Origin: [Mycobacterium] fortunisiensis
Lineage (GTDB): Bacteria > Actinomycetota > Actinomycetes > Mycobacteriales > Mycobacteriaceae
Direction of reading: 5' to 3'
Assembly (NCBI RefSeq): GCF_019050325.1
Contig: NZ_VOMB01000016.1
Span: 1 to 64,000, forward strand
Length of the DNA: 64,000 nt
Position 1 is the first letter of the stretch. Every line of letters starts with the position of its first letter. The notes under the pieces are model-generated. The model did not search any database. It saw only the letters and a program-made list of their open reading frames with translations, and was not told where the DNA came from. Of this stretch, positions 52,889 through 62,257 are shown piece after piece. The translations under genes and the position numbers were made by a program.

Positions 52889-53614
52889 CTATCTGCGCTT
52901 CGCCTTGGGCGTCGACTGCTCTGCGATCCGGCCGGCGGCGTGGTCGAGGATGCATTCCAGGCCGTACTCGAAGTTCTTCTCGTCAGCCGCGCCGATCCGG
53001 TGGCCTTCGCTGGTCACCTGCGCCAGGAGCGGGGTGACTTCGGGGTCGATGACCATGCTCTCTTCGTAGTACCCGGGCGCGTTGTCGTCGGCCCGGTTCT
53101 TCTCGTAGAGCCGGTGCAGCACCACCGATCCGCGGACGTGCACCGACACCGCCGAATAGGTGTCGAAGGCGTCCTCGACCGAGAGTCCGGCCTCCACCAG
53201 GCCCGAGATCGCGGTCTCCATCTCCTGTACGCCGAGGCGCGCGGCCCGAGGGCTCAGAGCGGACCGAATGAGAATGAGATCACACAGGATCGGGTTGGCG
53301 ATGAAGGCTTTTCGCATGGTTCTGGCGTGGTTGGCCAGCGACTCGCGCCAATCCTTGGCCTCGACGTAGGGGGTGGCGACGACGAACTCGCGCAGCGCGC
53401 GGTCGGTCATCGCGTTGAGCAGATCGTCCTTCTTGCGGAAGTACCAGTAGATGCTCGTGACACCCACGCCCAGATGTTTGCCCAGCAGCGGCATGCTGAG
53501 ATTGTCGATCGACACCTGCTCGGCGAGTTCGAATGCGCCCTTGATGATGTCGTCGGGATTGATGGACCCGCGTTCGCGCCGTTGACGTTTCTCAGCGGTC
53601 GGTTGCTTTGCCAC
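52889..53614 (-). CDS. TetR-family regulator
   Basis: 241 residues from the GTG at 53614, which follows GGAGGTG with good spacing; the frame extends to 53671 without signal. The helix-turn-helix spans about 20-65 (LGKHLGVGVTSIYWYFRKKD). The C-terminal domain is longer than average. It diverges from the crotonase-SDR-DapA cluster, and a palindrome lies before that cluster's first gene (53832-53852), so it probably represses the cluster until an intermediate accumulates. Confidence 0.82.
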   Translation of the reverse strand: MAKQPTAEKRQRRERGSINPDDIIKGAFELAEQVSIDNLSMPLLGKHLGVGVTSIYWYFRKKDDLLNAMTDRALREFVVATPYVEAKDWRESLANHARTMRKAFIANPILCDLILIRSALSPRAARLGVQEMETAISGLVEAGLSVEDAFDTYSAVSVHVRGSVVLHRLYEKNRADDNAPGYYEESMVIDPEVTPLLAQVTSEGHRIGAADEKNFEYGLECILDHAAGRIAEQSTPKAKRR

Positions 53615-53831
53615 TGCGGGCACCTCCATCGAAATCGATACTGGTCGAGCCGTCCCTGTGCCGCGGGTCAATCGCAGTTGAATTTACCGCCGGCTGCCAC
53701 CTGAACTGCGCCTATGCGCGCGTGTCGCGGGGTCTTGTCGCTGTCAACCTTACCGGTAGCCCTTCCGTTGCTCCGCAGCTACGGTTGACCCGTGGCCGTC
53801 GCTCGGCAGAATGGACGGGGTTCCCGCCTCT

Positions 53832-53852
53832 CTACTGTAATGCCTATAGTAG
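53832..53852. promoter_or_regulatory. Inverted repeat CTACTGTA-ATGCC-TATAGTAG
   Basis: Eight-base arms with one mismatch, 39 bp upstream of the crotonase GTG at 53892 and in the divergent region of the TetR gene. It contains a smaller perfect palindrome, GCCTA-TAG-TAGGC (53842-53854). This is a good candidate TetR operator. The octamer CTACTGTA also appears on the minus strand at 43712-43719. Confidence 0.5.
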
Positions 53853-53891
53853 GCTTTTCCGGGTTATTGGACTTTATGTAAAGGGGCACTG

Positions 53892-54653
53892 GTGTCGGAC
53901 GAAGTTCTGCGGGAGCGACGGGGGCGCACGCTCATCATCACGATCAACCGGCCGGAAGCGCGCAATGCGTTCAACCTGGCGGTGGTCCAGGGGCTCGCCG
54001 ATGCGATGGACGAACTCGATGACACACCGGAGCTGTCGGTCGCGGTCCTCACCGGCGCGGGCGGCAATTTCTGTGCCGGCATGGACCTCAAGGCCTTCGC
54101 CGCCGGGGAACTGCCCTATGTTCCCGGTCGAGGAGCGGGTTTCACCGAGCGTCCGCCGCGTAAGCCGCTGATCGCCGCCGTGGAGGGATTCGCCCTGGCC
54201 GGTGGCACCGAGCTGGCTCTGGCCACCGACCTCGTGGTGGCCTCCAAGGTCGCCAAGTTCGGCATCCCCGAGGTCAAGCGCGGGCTGGTGGCCGGTGGCG
54301 GTGGCCTGCTGCGGCTGCCCCAGCGCATCCCGTACCAGAAGGCGATGGAGCTCGCGCTGACCGGTGACAGCTTCACCGCAGAGGACGCCGCCGCGTGGGG
54401 TTTCGTGAACAAGCTGACCGAGCCCGGCGAAGCGCTGGCCGGCGCGCTCGAACTCGCCGACCGGATCACCGCCAACGGCCCGCTGGCGGTGGCGGTGACC
54501 AAGGAGATCATCGCGTCGTCCTCGGAGTGGTCGGCCGAGGAGATGTGGAAGAAGCAGGGCGAACTGCTCGGCCCGGTGTTCTCGTCGAACGACGCCAAGG
54601 AAGGCGCCATCGCGTTCGCCGAGAAGCGCGCCCCGAACTGGACCGGTTCCTGA
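53892..54653 (+). CDS. Enoyl-CoA hydratase (classical crotonase)
   Basis: 253 residues from the GTG at 53892. INRPEARNAFNL and FCAGMDLKAF bind CoA. Both catalytic glutamates of rat enoyl-CoA hydratase are conserved: Glu107 in AGGTELAL and Glu127 in GIPEVKRG. It is the only crotonase in this window with the full pair and so likely hydrates 2-enoyl-CoA in the usual way. It is the first gene of the 53892-63439 cluster, facing the TetR gene. Confidence 0.9.
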   Translation: MSDEVLRERRGRTLIITINRPEARNAFNLAVVQGLADAMDELDDTPELSVAVLTGAGGNFCAGMDLKAFAAGELPYVPGRGAGFTERPPRKPLIAAVEGFALAGGTELALATDLVVASKVAKFGIPEVKRGLVAGGGGLLRLPQRIPYQKAMELALTGDSFTAEDAAAWGFVNKLTEPGEALAGALELADRITANGPLAVAVTKEIIASSSEWSAEEMWKKQGELLGPVFSSNDAKEGAIAFAEKRAPNWTGS

Positions 54654-54688
54654 CGATCCGGCGGACAGGAGCGGGGGACTGATTCGCG

Positions 54689-55483
54689 ATGGATCTCGGA
54701 TTTGCCGGTGCGGCCACCGTCGTCGTGGGCGGCGGCCGCGGGATGGGGTTCGCGACGGCGCAGTGCCTGGCCGAGGACGGGGCCCGGATCGCGATCGTCG
54801 GGCGGTCCAAGGACGTACTCGACGCTGCCGCAACGCAGCTGAGTCGGCTGGGTTCGCCGGAGGCGGTGGCGATCGTTGCCGACACCACCGACAGCGGCCA
54901 GGTCGAGCGGGCCTTCGGCGAGGTCGATGAGCGCTGGGGCGAGATCAATGCCCTGATCAATACGGTCGGCCCGGGAGCGGCGGGCAACTTCGAAGAGTTG
55001 ACCGACGACCAGTGGCAGCAGGCGTTCGACGCCGGTCTGATGGGCATGGTGCGTTGCGTGCGGGCGGCGATACCGTTGCTGCGCAAGGCCGAATGGGGCC
55101 GGATCGTCAATTTCTCGGCGCATTCCACCCAGCGGCAGAGCACCCGGCTGCCGGCCTACACCGCGGCGAAATCGGCGGTGAACAGCGTGTCGAAGAACCT
55201 GTCGCTGCTGCTGGCAACGGACGAGATCATGGTGAATGTGGTTTCCCCGGGCAGCATCTCCTCGGAGGCGCTGCAGGACTGGGCCGATACCGTGGGCGTC
55301 GACGGCAACGATCCGTACGCGCTGATGGCGGCCATCGACGAGCACTTCGGCCATCCGGCCCACCTGCCACGCGCCGGGTTGCCCAGTGAAATCGGTCCGG
55401 TGGCAGCGTTTTTGGCGTCCAAGCGCAACTCGTACATGACCGGTGCCAACGTCAATGTCGATGGCGGTAGCGACTTTATCTAG
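54689..55483 (+). CDS. SDR family oxidoreductase
   Basis: 264 residues. Cofactor motif VVGGGRGMGFATA near residue 12, NTVGPGAAG replacing the usual NNAG, catalytic Ser in NFSAHSTQ and YTAAKSA (Tyr-x-x-x-Lys), and an end typical of FabG-like proteins (TGANVNVDGGSDF). It probably oxidises the 3-hydroxyacyl-CoA formed by the preceding hydratase. It follows the crotonase by 35 bp and precedes the DapA-like gene by 8 bp. Confidence 0.87.
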   Translation: MDLGFAGAATVVVGGGRGMGFATAQCLAEDGARIAIVGRSKDVLDAAATQLSRLGSPEAVAIVADTTDSGQVERAFGEVDERWGEINALINTVGPGAAGNFEELTDDQWQQAFDAGLMGMVRCVRAAIPLLRKAEWGRIVNFSAHSTQRQSTRLPAYTAAKSAVNSVSKNLSLLLATDEIMVNVVSPGSISSEALQDWADTVGVDGNDPYALMAAIDEHFGHPAHLPRAGLPSEIGPVAAFLASKRNSYMTGANVNVDGGSDFI

Positions 55484-55491
55484 GGAGCGGT

Positions 55492-56499
55492 ATGGCGACA
55501 GCCGGTGAAGCACGGGAGTGGGCTCGTAATGCGCTCCGCGGCATAGGCGATTCGCTGTACACCCCGTTCTGCGGTACCGATGGCGACGACATCGACTGGG
55601 ACGCCTACCGGCACCTGGTGCGGTACTGCGTGGCCGATCTGGGTCACCAGATGCTGTGGTGTACCAGCGGTTTGGCCGAGTTCTGGGCGCTGACGCTGGC
55701 CGAGCGCAAACAGTTGCTCGAGGTGGCCATCGACGAGGGGCGCCGGGCGAACCCGGCGCTCGTCGTGCAGGCCTGCACCGCGGCGACGTCGGCCAAGGAC
55801 TGTCTGGAACTGACCCGGCACGCCCAGCAGGCCGGCGCGGACATCGTCTACATCCAGACGCCGATGATGGAGGCCCACGGGGGCGAGGGCGTGCTGCGCT
55901 TCTTCCGGTACATCGCCGACCGCACCGACATCGCCCTGGGAATGTTCAACTCACCGTCCTCGGGTTACGTGCTGACGCCCGACGAGAGCGCGCGGATCGC
56001 CGAGGCGATCCCGGCGGTGTGCGCGACCAAGGAGGGCGCCTTCCGGCCCGCGGCCAGCCGTCGGCTGCATGAGCTGGCGCCCTATCTGTCGGTCTGGGAG
56101 TGCGACACCACGGTGTACCGGGCCGGCTGGCTGCGCGAGGGCATCGTCTGTCCGGCTCAGCTGGGCACGGCCGGATACCTCTACGAGACCCCGCAACGGC
56201 GCATCTTCACCGAGTACTGGGAGCTGGTCTACGCCGACCGGCTCATCGAGGCGATGGACTACGCCAGAGAGTCGGGCCTGGACCAGTTCGGCCTGGACAT
56301 GGGGTCCTGGTTCACCTGTTATCCCGGCCGGGCCGACTATTTCACCCACTGGGCCGGGGCGTTCAAGTACGCGGCCTCGGTGCTGGGGCTGCCCATCGGC
56401 GACCATCCGCATTCTCGTCCCCCGCAGGTGGTTCTCCCGGAGGTGGCGAAGACCCAGATCGAGACCGCATATCGAAAGCTCGGTTTGATCGACGGCTGA
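55492..56499 (+). CDS. DapA/NAL-superfamily lyase (hydratase-aldolase-like)
   Basis: 335 residues, TIM barrel. The Schiff-base lysine is Lys180 in VCATKEGA. The tyrosine usually found in the YN(V/S)P motif is Phe152 (MFNSPSSG), and the GTTGE carboxylate loop reads CTSGLAEF, so the substrate and acid/base chemistry differ from dihydrodipicolinate synthase. Family members include pyruvate lyases and hydratase-aldolases of aromatic pathways. It sits within a CoA-dependent catabolic cluster, so it may split or hydrate an intermediate rather than make lysine. The exact reaction is unknown. Confidence 0.82.
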   Translation: MATAGEAREWARNALRGIGDSLYTPFCGTDGDDIDWDAYRHLVRYCVADLGHQMLWCTSGLAEFWALTLAERKQLLEVAIDEGRRANPALVVQACTAATSAKDCLELTRHAQQAGADIVYIQTPMMEAHGGEGVLRFFRYIADRTDIALGMFNSPSSGYVLTPDESARIAEAIPAVCATKEGAFRPAASRRLHELAPYLSVWECDTTVYRAGWLREGIVCPAQLGTAGYLYETPQRRIFTEYWELVYADRLIEAMDYARESGLDQFGLDMGSWFTCYPGRADYFTHWAGAFKYAASVLGLPIGDHPHSRPPQVVLPEVAKTQIETAYRKLGLIDG

Positions 56500-56634
56500 G
56501 CCGTTCCCGCGCGGGTCATTGTCCGGCCTTTGTGCAGGTCGCAGCTTCAACACGGCGCTTGCGGAATGCACTACCGATAGGTATACAGTATGTATGTCTG
56601 AACGGCTGGTGCGGCTTCGGGAGGTGTGCGGCGG

Positions 56635-57456
56635 ATGACCCTTGCCGACGACGTGGGAACTGAGGCGGTGCGGTATGAGGTCACCGACGCCGGGGTTGCG
56701 GTCATCACCCTCAATCGGCCGGACCGGCTGAACTCCTGGGGTCCGGACATCTCGGCCGGCGTGTACGCGAGTTTCGATCGCGCCGAAGCCGATCCGTCGG
56801 TCCGGGCGATCGTGCTGACCGGGAGCGGACGCGGATTCTGTGCCGGCGCCTACATGGGTGCCGTGCGGGAACTCAGCGCCGGCATTGATGAAGACACCGA
56901 TGTCAGCAAGATCGTCGGTGAGCGTCACCCGCATTTCCTCACCGAACTGCGCAAGCCGGTCATCGCCGCCATCAACGGGGCCTGCGTCGGCATCGGCCTG
57001 ACCCACGCCCTGATGTGCGACGTCCGATTCGCCGCTGCCGGCGCCAAATTCGCCACCGCCTTCCCGCGCCGGGGGCTGATCGGCGAATACGGCATCACCT
57101 GGATCCTGCCGAGATTGGCCGGCTGGGGCATCTCGGCGGATCTGCTGCTCAGCGGCCGGACCTTCTTCGCCGAGGAGGCCCGTGAGCTCGGTTTGGTGAA
57201 AGAAGTTGTGGCGCCCGAAGATCTGCTGTCCCGGGCGCTGGAGTACGCCGAGGACCTGGCCCGCAACTGCTCTCCGGCGTCGATGGCGGTGATCAAGCGC
57301 CAGCTCTACGGCGATGCCAACGACAACGTCGTCGACGTCAGCGACCGGGCCGAGAAACTCATGCACGAGTCCATGGTCCGCCCTGACCTCGTCGAGGGCA
57401 TCACCGCATTCTTCGAAAAACGGCCCCCGAATTTCCCGTCCCTGAAAGAAGGTTGA
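56635..57456 (+). CDS. Crotonase-family protein lacking both catalytic glutamates
   Basis: 273 residues from the ATG at 56635 with GGGAGGTG upstream. LNRPDRLNSWGP and FCAGAYMG give the fold. The rat Glu144 and Glu164 positions are Thr123 (GIGLTHAL) and Phe143 (TAFPRRGL). The GLIGEYGITWILPRL segment that follows has its own Glu and is seen in a distinct actinobacterial group. The upstream region (56500-56634) carries the AT-rich palindrome ATACAGTAT at 56583-56591, so this gene may begin a separate transcript that runs to 63439. Confidence 0.86.
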   Translation: MTLADDVGTEAVRYEVTDAGVAVITLNRPDRLNSWGPDISAGVYASFDRAEADPSVRAIVLTGSGRGFCAGAYMGAVRELSAGIDEDTDVSKIVGERHPHFLTELRKPVIAAINGACVGIGLTHALMCDVRFAAAGAKFATAFPRRGLIGEYGITWILPRLAGWGISADLLLSGRTFFAEEARELGLVKEVVAPEDLLSRALEYAEDLARNCSPASMAVIKRQLYGDANDNVVDVSDRAEKLMHESMVRPDLVEGITAFFEKRPPNFPSLKEG

Positions 57457-57460
57457 TGAC

Positions 57461-58711
57461 ATGACCGAAGCTCCCGAACGGCTTCCGTACCTCGCCGTCG
57501 ACGTCGACAACCACTACTACGAGCCGACCGATGCCTTCACCCGGCACCTGCCCAAGGAGTTCAGGAGCCGCGGTGTGCAGATGGTGCAGGACGGCAAACG
57601 TACGTTGGCGGTGATGGGCGGAACGGTCAACCACTTCATCCCCAACCCGACCTTCGACCCCATCATCGAGCCGGGCTGCCTGGATCTGCTGTTCCGCGGC
57701 GAGATCCCCGAAGGGGTGGACCCGGCTTCCCTGATGAAGGTCGACCGGCTCTCCGAGCATCCCGAGTATCAGAATCGCGATGCCCGGCTGAAGGTGCTCG
57801 ACCGTCAGCGCCTCGAAACCGTGTTCATGCTGCCGACTTTCGCGTGTGGCGTGGAGGAGGGGCTCAAACACGACATCGAGGCCACCATGGCCTCGGTGCA
57901 CGCCTTCAACCTGTGGCTGGACGAGGACTGGGGTTACGACCGGCCCGACGGACGGTTCGTGTCGGCGCCGATCATCTCGCTGGCCGACCCCGACAAGGCA
58001 GTCGAGGAAGTCGAGTTCGTGCTGAGCCGCGGCGCGAAACTCGTCTGCGTGCGGCCGGCCCCGGTGCCGGGTGCGGTCAGGCCGCGATCCCTCGGTGACC
58101 CGCTGCACGATCCGGTGTGGGCCCGGCTGGCCGAAGCCGGTGTCGCCGTGGTCTTCCACCTGTCCGACTCCGGGTACATGGCGGTCCCGGCGCTGTGGGG
58201 CGGCAGCGGGGTTTTCAAGGGATTCGGCAAGCGCGATCCGCTGGACATGGTGATCATGGATGATCGTGCCATCCACGACACGATGGCCTCGATGATCGTG
58301 CACCAGGTGTTCACCCGGCATCCCAAGCTGAAGGTGGCCAGCATCGAGAACGGGTCCTATTTCGTCTATCGGCTGATCAAGCGGCTCAAGAAGGCAGCCA
58401 ACAATGCGCCGTACCACTTCAAGGAAGATCCGGTCGAGCAGTTGCGCAACAACGTCTGGATCGCCCCGTACTACGAGGACGACGTGAAGCTGTTGGCCGA
58501 CACCATCGGGGTCGACAAGATCCTGTTCGGCTCGGATTGGCCGCACGGCGAGGGCCTGGCCGATCCGACCACCTTCACCGCAGACATCCCACAGTTCCCC
58601 GAGTTCAGCCGCGAAGACACCCGAAAGGTCATGCGCGACAACGCACTTGAGCTCCTCGGTGACATGAACCGGGTTGCTCCCGGCGTCGCGCACCTGACCG
58701 TACCGGCGTAA
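57461..58711 (+). CDS. Amidohydrolase-family protein
   Basis: 416 residues, amidohydrolase-2 type. The N-terminal metal site reads VDVDNHYYEP (one His, where many members have HxH), followed by VFHLSDSG, EVEFVLSRGAK, and the late acidic site FGSDWPHGEG. This subgroup is common in actinobacterial catabolic clusters next to FadD and FadE genes. It may hydrolyse a ring or decarboxylate an intermediate. It lies 4 bp after the crotonase stop and 5 bp before the ligase. Confidence 0.83.
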   Translation: MTEAPERLPYLAVDVDNHYYEPTDAFTRHLPKEFRSRGVQMVQDGKRTLAVMGGTVNHFIPNPTFDPIIEPGCLDLLFRGEIPEGVDPASLMKVDRLSEHPEYQNRDARLKVLDRQRLETVFMLPTFACGVEEGLKHDIEATMASVHAFNLWLDEDWGYDRPDGRFVSAPIISLADPDKAVEEVEFVLSRGAKLVCVRPAPVPGAVRPRSLGDPLHDPVWARLAEAGVAVVFHLSDSGYMAVPALWGGSGVFKGFGKRDPLDMVIMDDRAIHDTMASMIVHQVFTRHPKLKVASIENGSYFVYRLIKRLKKAANNAPYHFKEDPVEQLRNNVWIAPYYEDDVKLLADTIGVDKILFGSDWPHGEGLADPTTFTADIPQFPEFSREDTRKVMRDNALELLGDMNRVAPGVAHLTVPA

Positions 58712-58716
58712 CCGGG

Positions 58717-60342
58717 ATGGCCGAATGGACGATCGGTGCCGTCGTCGACGCGATCGCCGATGCGGTGCCCGACCGGGAGATGACGGTGTGCGGCGACCGC
58801 CGCACCACCTTTGCCGAGGGGGCGCAGCGCACCCGGAGGTTGGCGAACTTCCTGGCAGCGGCCGGGCTGGGTGTGCGCCGGGAACGTCGGGACCTCAACC
58901 GCTGGGAGTGCGGTCAGGACGTGGTCGCCCTCCTCATGCACAACGACCTGTACCCCGAAATGGTGATCGGTTGCCTCAAGGCGCGCACTGTCCCGGTGAA
59001 CGTCAACTACTACTACGCGCCCGGCGAAGTGGCCGATCTGCTGGCCTACCTGAAGCCCCGCGCGGTGATCTACCACCGCTCGCTGGGGGCGAAGTTCGCT
59101 TCCGTATTGGGGGATGAGGCGCTGTCGGCCGAGGTGCTGATCTCCATCGACGACGGCGACGGCGACCGGCTCGACAGCTCGATCGACCTGGAAGAGGCTC
59201 TGGCACAGGGAGATACCGACCACGGCGGGCTGCCGTCGCCCGATGACCTGCTGATGGTCTGCACCGGTGGTACCACCGGCCGGCCCAAAGGCGTGATGTG
59301 GCGCCAGGGCGACATCTACGTGTCGTCGATGAACGGCGCCGACCACGATCAGGTGGGCGAGATCCACGACAAGGTGGCCAACGCGGGCCCGCCGTGGTTC
59401 GCGGTGTCGCCGTTGATGCATGCCGCCGGCCTCTGGACGGCGTTCTCGGGATTGCTGTCCGGACAGACCGTGGTGCTGCACGACACCAAGCCGCGGTTCG
59501 ACCCGCGCACCGTGCTGGAGACCGCGCAGCGGGAGAAGATCGGCCTGATGACGATGGTGGGCGATGCGTACGCCGGGCCGATCGTGGAGGAGCTGGGCCG
59601 TCGCTCCTACGACCTGTCGTCGATGTTCGCGATCGGCACCGGTGGGGCGGCGACCAACCCGAAACATCAACGGGCCCTTCTGGAACACATCCCGCAGATC
59701 ACCATCATCAACGGCTTCGGCTCGTCGGAGACCGGCAACATGGGCTTTGGCCACACCCAGCGCCAGACACCGACCGCCGAGACGTTCCAGCTGCGGGCCG
59801 GCGGGCTGGTGCTGGCCGACGATTACTCGCGTTTCCTCGACCCCGGTGACCCCGAGGTGGGCTGGGTCGCGCGCAACGGTCGTATCCCATTGGGTTACTT
59901 CAACGATGCCGAGGCCACGGCCAGGACATTCCCCGAGGTGGCCGGCGAACGGGTGGTGGTCTCGGGTGACCGCGCCGCCCTGGAAGCCGACGGCACCCTG
60001 CGCCTGTTGGGGCGGGACTCGTTGGTGGTCAACACCGGCGGGGAGAAGGTCTTCGTCGAGGAGATCGAGGAAGTTCTGCGGGCCCATCCGCACGTGGTGG
60101 ACGCACTGGCGGTGGGACGGCCCAGCGAACGGTGGGGCGAGGAGATTGTCGCCGTCGTGTCGATCCGCGGCGGCGACGTCGACGCCCCTGCGCTCCGGGA
60201 GTTCTGCGCGACCCGATTGGCCCGGTTCAAACTTCCCAAGGACGTGCTGTTCGTCGATGAAGTACGCAGGCTCGGCAACGGCAAAGCCGACTACCGCTGG
60301 GCCAAGGGCCTGGCGTCTCAACAAGCGGAGGCGAGGGCATGA
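58717..60342 (+). CDS. AMP-forming acyl-CoA ligase (FadD19/FadD17-like)
   Basis: 541 residues. P-loop VCTGGTTGRPKGVMWRQ near 186, PLMHAAGLWTAFSGLLSGQT, A5 NGFGSSETGN, VVVSGDRAAL in place of TGD, and the C-terminal catalytic lysine in LGNGKADYRWAKG. The YTGGTTG and VMWR segments resemble steroid-type FadD ligases of mycobacteria such as FadD19. It activates the acid substrate of this cluster. Its stop overlaps the next amidohydrolase start by 4 bp. Confidence 0.9.
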   Translation: MAEWTIGAVVDAIADAVPDREMTVCGDRRTTFAEGAQRTRRLANFLAAAGLGVRRERRDLNRWECGQDVVALLMHNDLYPEMVIGCLKARTVPVNVNYYYAPGEVADLLAYLKPRAVIYHRSLGAKFASVLGDEALSAEVLISIDDGDGDRLDSSIDLEEALAQGDTDHGGLPSPDDLLMVCTGGTTGRPKGVMWRQGDIYVSSMNGADHDQVGEIHDKVANAGPPWFAVSPLMHAAGLWTAFSGLLSGQTVVLHDTKPRFDPRTVLETAQREKIGLMTMVGDAYAGPIVEELGRRSYDLSSMFAIGTGGAATNPKHQRALLEHIPQITIINGFGSSETGNMGFGHTQRQTPTAETFQLRAGGLVLADDYSRFLDPGDPEVGWVARNGRIPLGYFNDAEATARTFPEVAGERVVVSGDRAALEADGTLRLLGRDSLVVNTGGEKVFVEEIEEVLRAHPHVVDALAVGRPSERWGEEIVAVVSIRGGDVDAPALREFCATRLARFKLPKDVLFVDEVRRLGNGKADYRWAKGLASQQAEARA

Positions 60343-61190
60343 CACCCAGCGAGAACCGAGTGATCGACTGTCTGGCCAACGTGCACTTCGGTGAGACGGA
60401 GAACCAGCCGACGTTCATGAAGAAGGTCCGCGACGATTACTTCAAGGGCCCCAAGTCGATGTACGAGCCGATCGACCTGGCCGAGATGCTCGACGAGATG
60501 GACAGTCACGGGGTGCGCAAAGCCATCCTGATGGACAACCTCACGAAACCGTCGGTGACCGCCCGCAAGTTCGTGGAAGCCCACCCGGACCGGTTCGCCC
60601 TGGCAATGGGTGGGGTGAACCTGCTGCGTCCCATCCCGTCGCTGCGTGAGCTCGCCGCCGTCAGCGCTGACCTCCCGGTCGCGTATGCCGTTGTCGGGCC
60701 CAGCTTCTGGGGCGACGGGCAGTACCCGCCGAGCGATGCCGTGTACTACCCGCTCTACACGAAATGCGCCGAGCTGGACCTGCCGCTGTGTGTCAACACC
60801 GGGTTGCCCGGGCCGCCGATTCCGGGTGAGGTGCAGAACCCGATTCACCTCGACCGGGTGTGTGTGCGCTTCCCCGAACTGAAGCTGTGCATGATCCATG
60901 GCGCAGATCCATGGTGGGACATCGCCATTCGGATGCTCATCAAGTACCAGAACCTGCGACTCATGACTTCGGCCTGGTCGCCCAAGCGACTCCCGGAGTC
61001 CCTGTTGCATTTCATGCGTACCCGCGGCAAGAACAAGATCATCTTCGCCTCCGACTTCCCGGTGCTGCGCATGCAACGTGTGGTCCCCGAGGCGCTGGCA
61101 CTCGATCTGCCCGCCGAGGTGCTCGACAACTACCTCTACAACAACGCCGCCGAGTTCTTCTTCGGCGAGAGCCAGGAACAGGAGAACTGA
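60339..61190 (+). CDS. Amidohydrolase-family protein (second in cluster)
   Basis: 283 residues, shorter than its neighbour at 57461 and only distantly similar. VIDCLANVHFG carries a partial metal site, with MIHGADPWWD and FASDFPVLRM later. It probably uses a TIM-barrel amidohydrolase fold, perhaps with altered metal binding. A second amidohydrolase in the same operon suggests two separate hydrolysis or decarboxylation steps. It starts within the ligase stop (4-bp overlap) and ends 1 bp before the dehydrogenase gene. Confidence 0.8.
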   Translation: MTPSENRVIDCLANVHFGETENQPTFMKKVRDDYFKGPKSMYEPIDLAEMLDEMDSHGVRKAILMDNLTKPSVTARKFVEAHPDRFALAMGGVNLLRPIPSLRELAAVSADLPVAYAVVGPSFWGDGQYPPSDAVYYPLYTKCAELDLPLCVNTGLPGPPIPGEVQNPIHLDRVCVRFPELKLCMIHGADPWWDIAIRMLIKYQNLRLMTSAWSPKRLPESLLHFMRTRGKNKIIFASDFPVLRMQRVVPEALALDLPAEVLDNYLYNNAAEFFFGESQEQEN

Positions 61191-61191
61191 C

Positions 61192-62247
61192 ATGGACCGC
61201 TACGAGCTACGCCGGCTGGATTACAGCCTGTCGGAAGACCATCTGGATCTGCAGAACGCCTACAAGCAGTTCTTCAAGACCTACTGCGACATCGAGGCGG
61301 TCCGTGCCGCCGAGCCGTCGGGTTTCGACAAGAGCCTGTGGGAACGGTTGTGCACCATGGGCGCCACCACGATGGCGCTGCCGGAGTCCGTCGGTGGCGA
61401 CGGTGCCACCCTGGTGGACCTCACCCTGGTCGCCGAGGAGATCGGTCGGTCGCTGGCCCCGGTGCCCTGGATCGACCACGTGGTGGCGGCGCGCTTGCTG
61501 GCCCGGTTGGGCGCGCTGGACTCCGCAGAGATCGTCCAGGGCGCGCAACTGGTCGGGTTCGACCCGCAGCAGGTCGCTCCGACCGGCGCCCTGCTCGTGC
61601 CGACCGGGTCGATCGCAGATCACATCATCGTCCGAGACGGGTCCGACGTGGTGCAACTGGGCTTCTCCAGCCGGCCCACCCGCGTCGACAACATCGGCAA
61701 ACTGCCGATGGCCTGGGTGGATCCGGCTACGGCCGACACCCGCGTGGTGCTGGCCGGCGGCGCCGATGCCTTGGCCGAATACCAACGGGCACTGGATGAA
61801 TGGCGTCTGTTGACCGCATCGGCACTGGTCGGTCTGGTCGAGGAGACGATGACCATCGCCGCCGAGTTCGCCAAGACGCGCTACACCCTGGGCGTGCCGA
61901 TCTCTACGCTGCAAGGCATCTCGCACCCGCTGGCCAACATTGCCATCACGGTGCAGAGCGGGCGGGGCCTGGCCCGTCGGGCCGCATGGTTCCTCGACAA
62001 CGAACCCGACGAGCGTCCGGAACTGGCGCCCTCGGCCTTCGTGTTCATGGCAGAGGAGGCCGCCAAGGCCGCCACCATGGCCGTGCACGTCCAGGGTGGG
62101 CTGGGGGTGTCCGCGGAGGCTGCGGCCACCGCGTACCTGGTGCGGGCCCGCGGCTGGGCGCTGGCCGGTGGCGATCCGGGTGCCACCGCAGTGCGTATCG
62201 GTCAGATCGTCGCGGCTCGTGAGAGCCGGGAAGTCACAAAGGTTTAG
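61192..62247 (+). CDS. Acyl-CoA dehydrogenase, small-type subunit of a heteromeric FadE
   Basis: 351 residues. It has the acyl-CoA dehydrogenase fold (LQNAYKQFFKTYCD, LPESVGGDGATL, TLGVPISTLQGISHPLAN, VHVQGGLGVSAE). The C-terminal catalytic Glu motif is absent. Together with the gene at 62258 it matches the alpha2beta2 FadE pairs used in mycobacterial degradation of bulky acyl-CoAs. The ATG at 61192 lies 1 bp after the amidohydrolase stop; a start further upstream would overlap it. Confidence 0.86.
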   Translation: MDRYELRRLDYSLSEDHLDLQNAYKQFFKTYCDIEAVRAAEPSGFDKSLWERLCTMGATTMALPESVGGDGATLVDLTLVAEEIGRSLAPVPWIDHVVAARLLARLGALDSAEIVQGAQLVGFDPQQVAPTGALLVPTGSIADHIIVRDGSDVVQLGFSSRPTRVDNIGKLPMAWVDPATADTRVVLAGGADALAEYQRALDEWRLLTASALVGLVEETMTIAAEFAKTRYTLGVPISTLQGISHPLANIAITVQSGRGLARRAAWFLDNEPDERPELAPSAFVFMAEEAAKAATMAVHVQGGLGVSAEAAATAYLVRARGWALAGGDPGATAVRIGQIVAARESREVTKV

Positions 62248-62257
62248 GGGAACAAGC

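Noticed and set aside
55492..56499. Lysine-biosynthetic dihydrodipicolinate synthase (dapA)
   Set aside because: The Schiff-base Lys is present, but the conserved Tyr and GTTGE loop are altered and the gene lies in a catabolic cluster.
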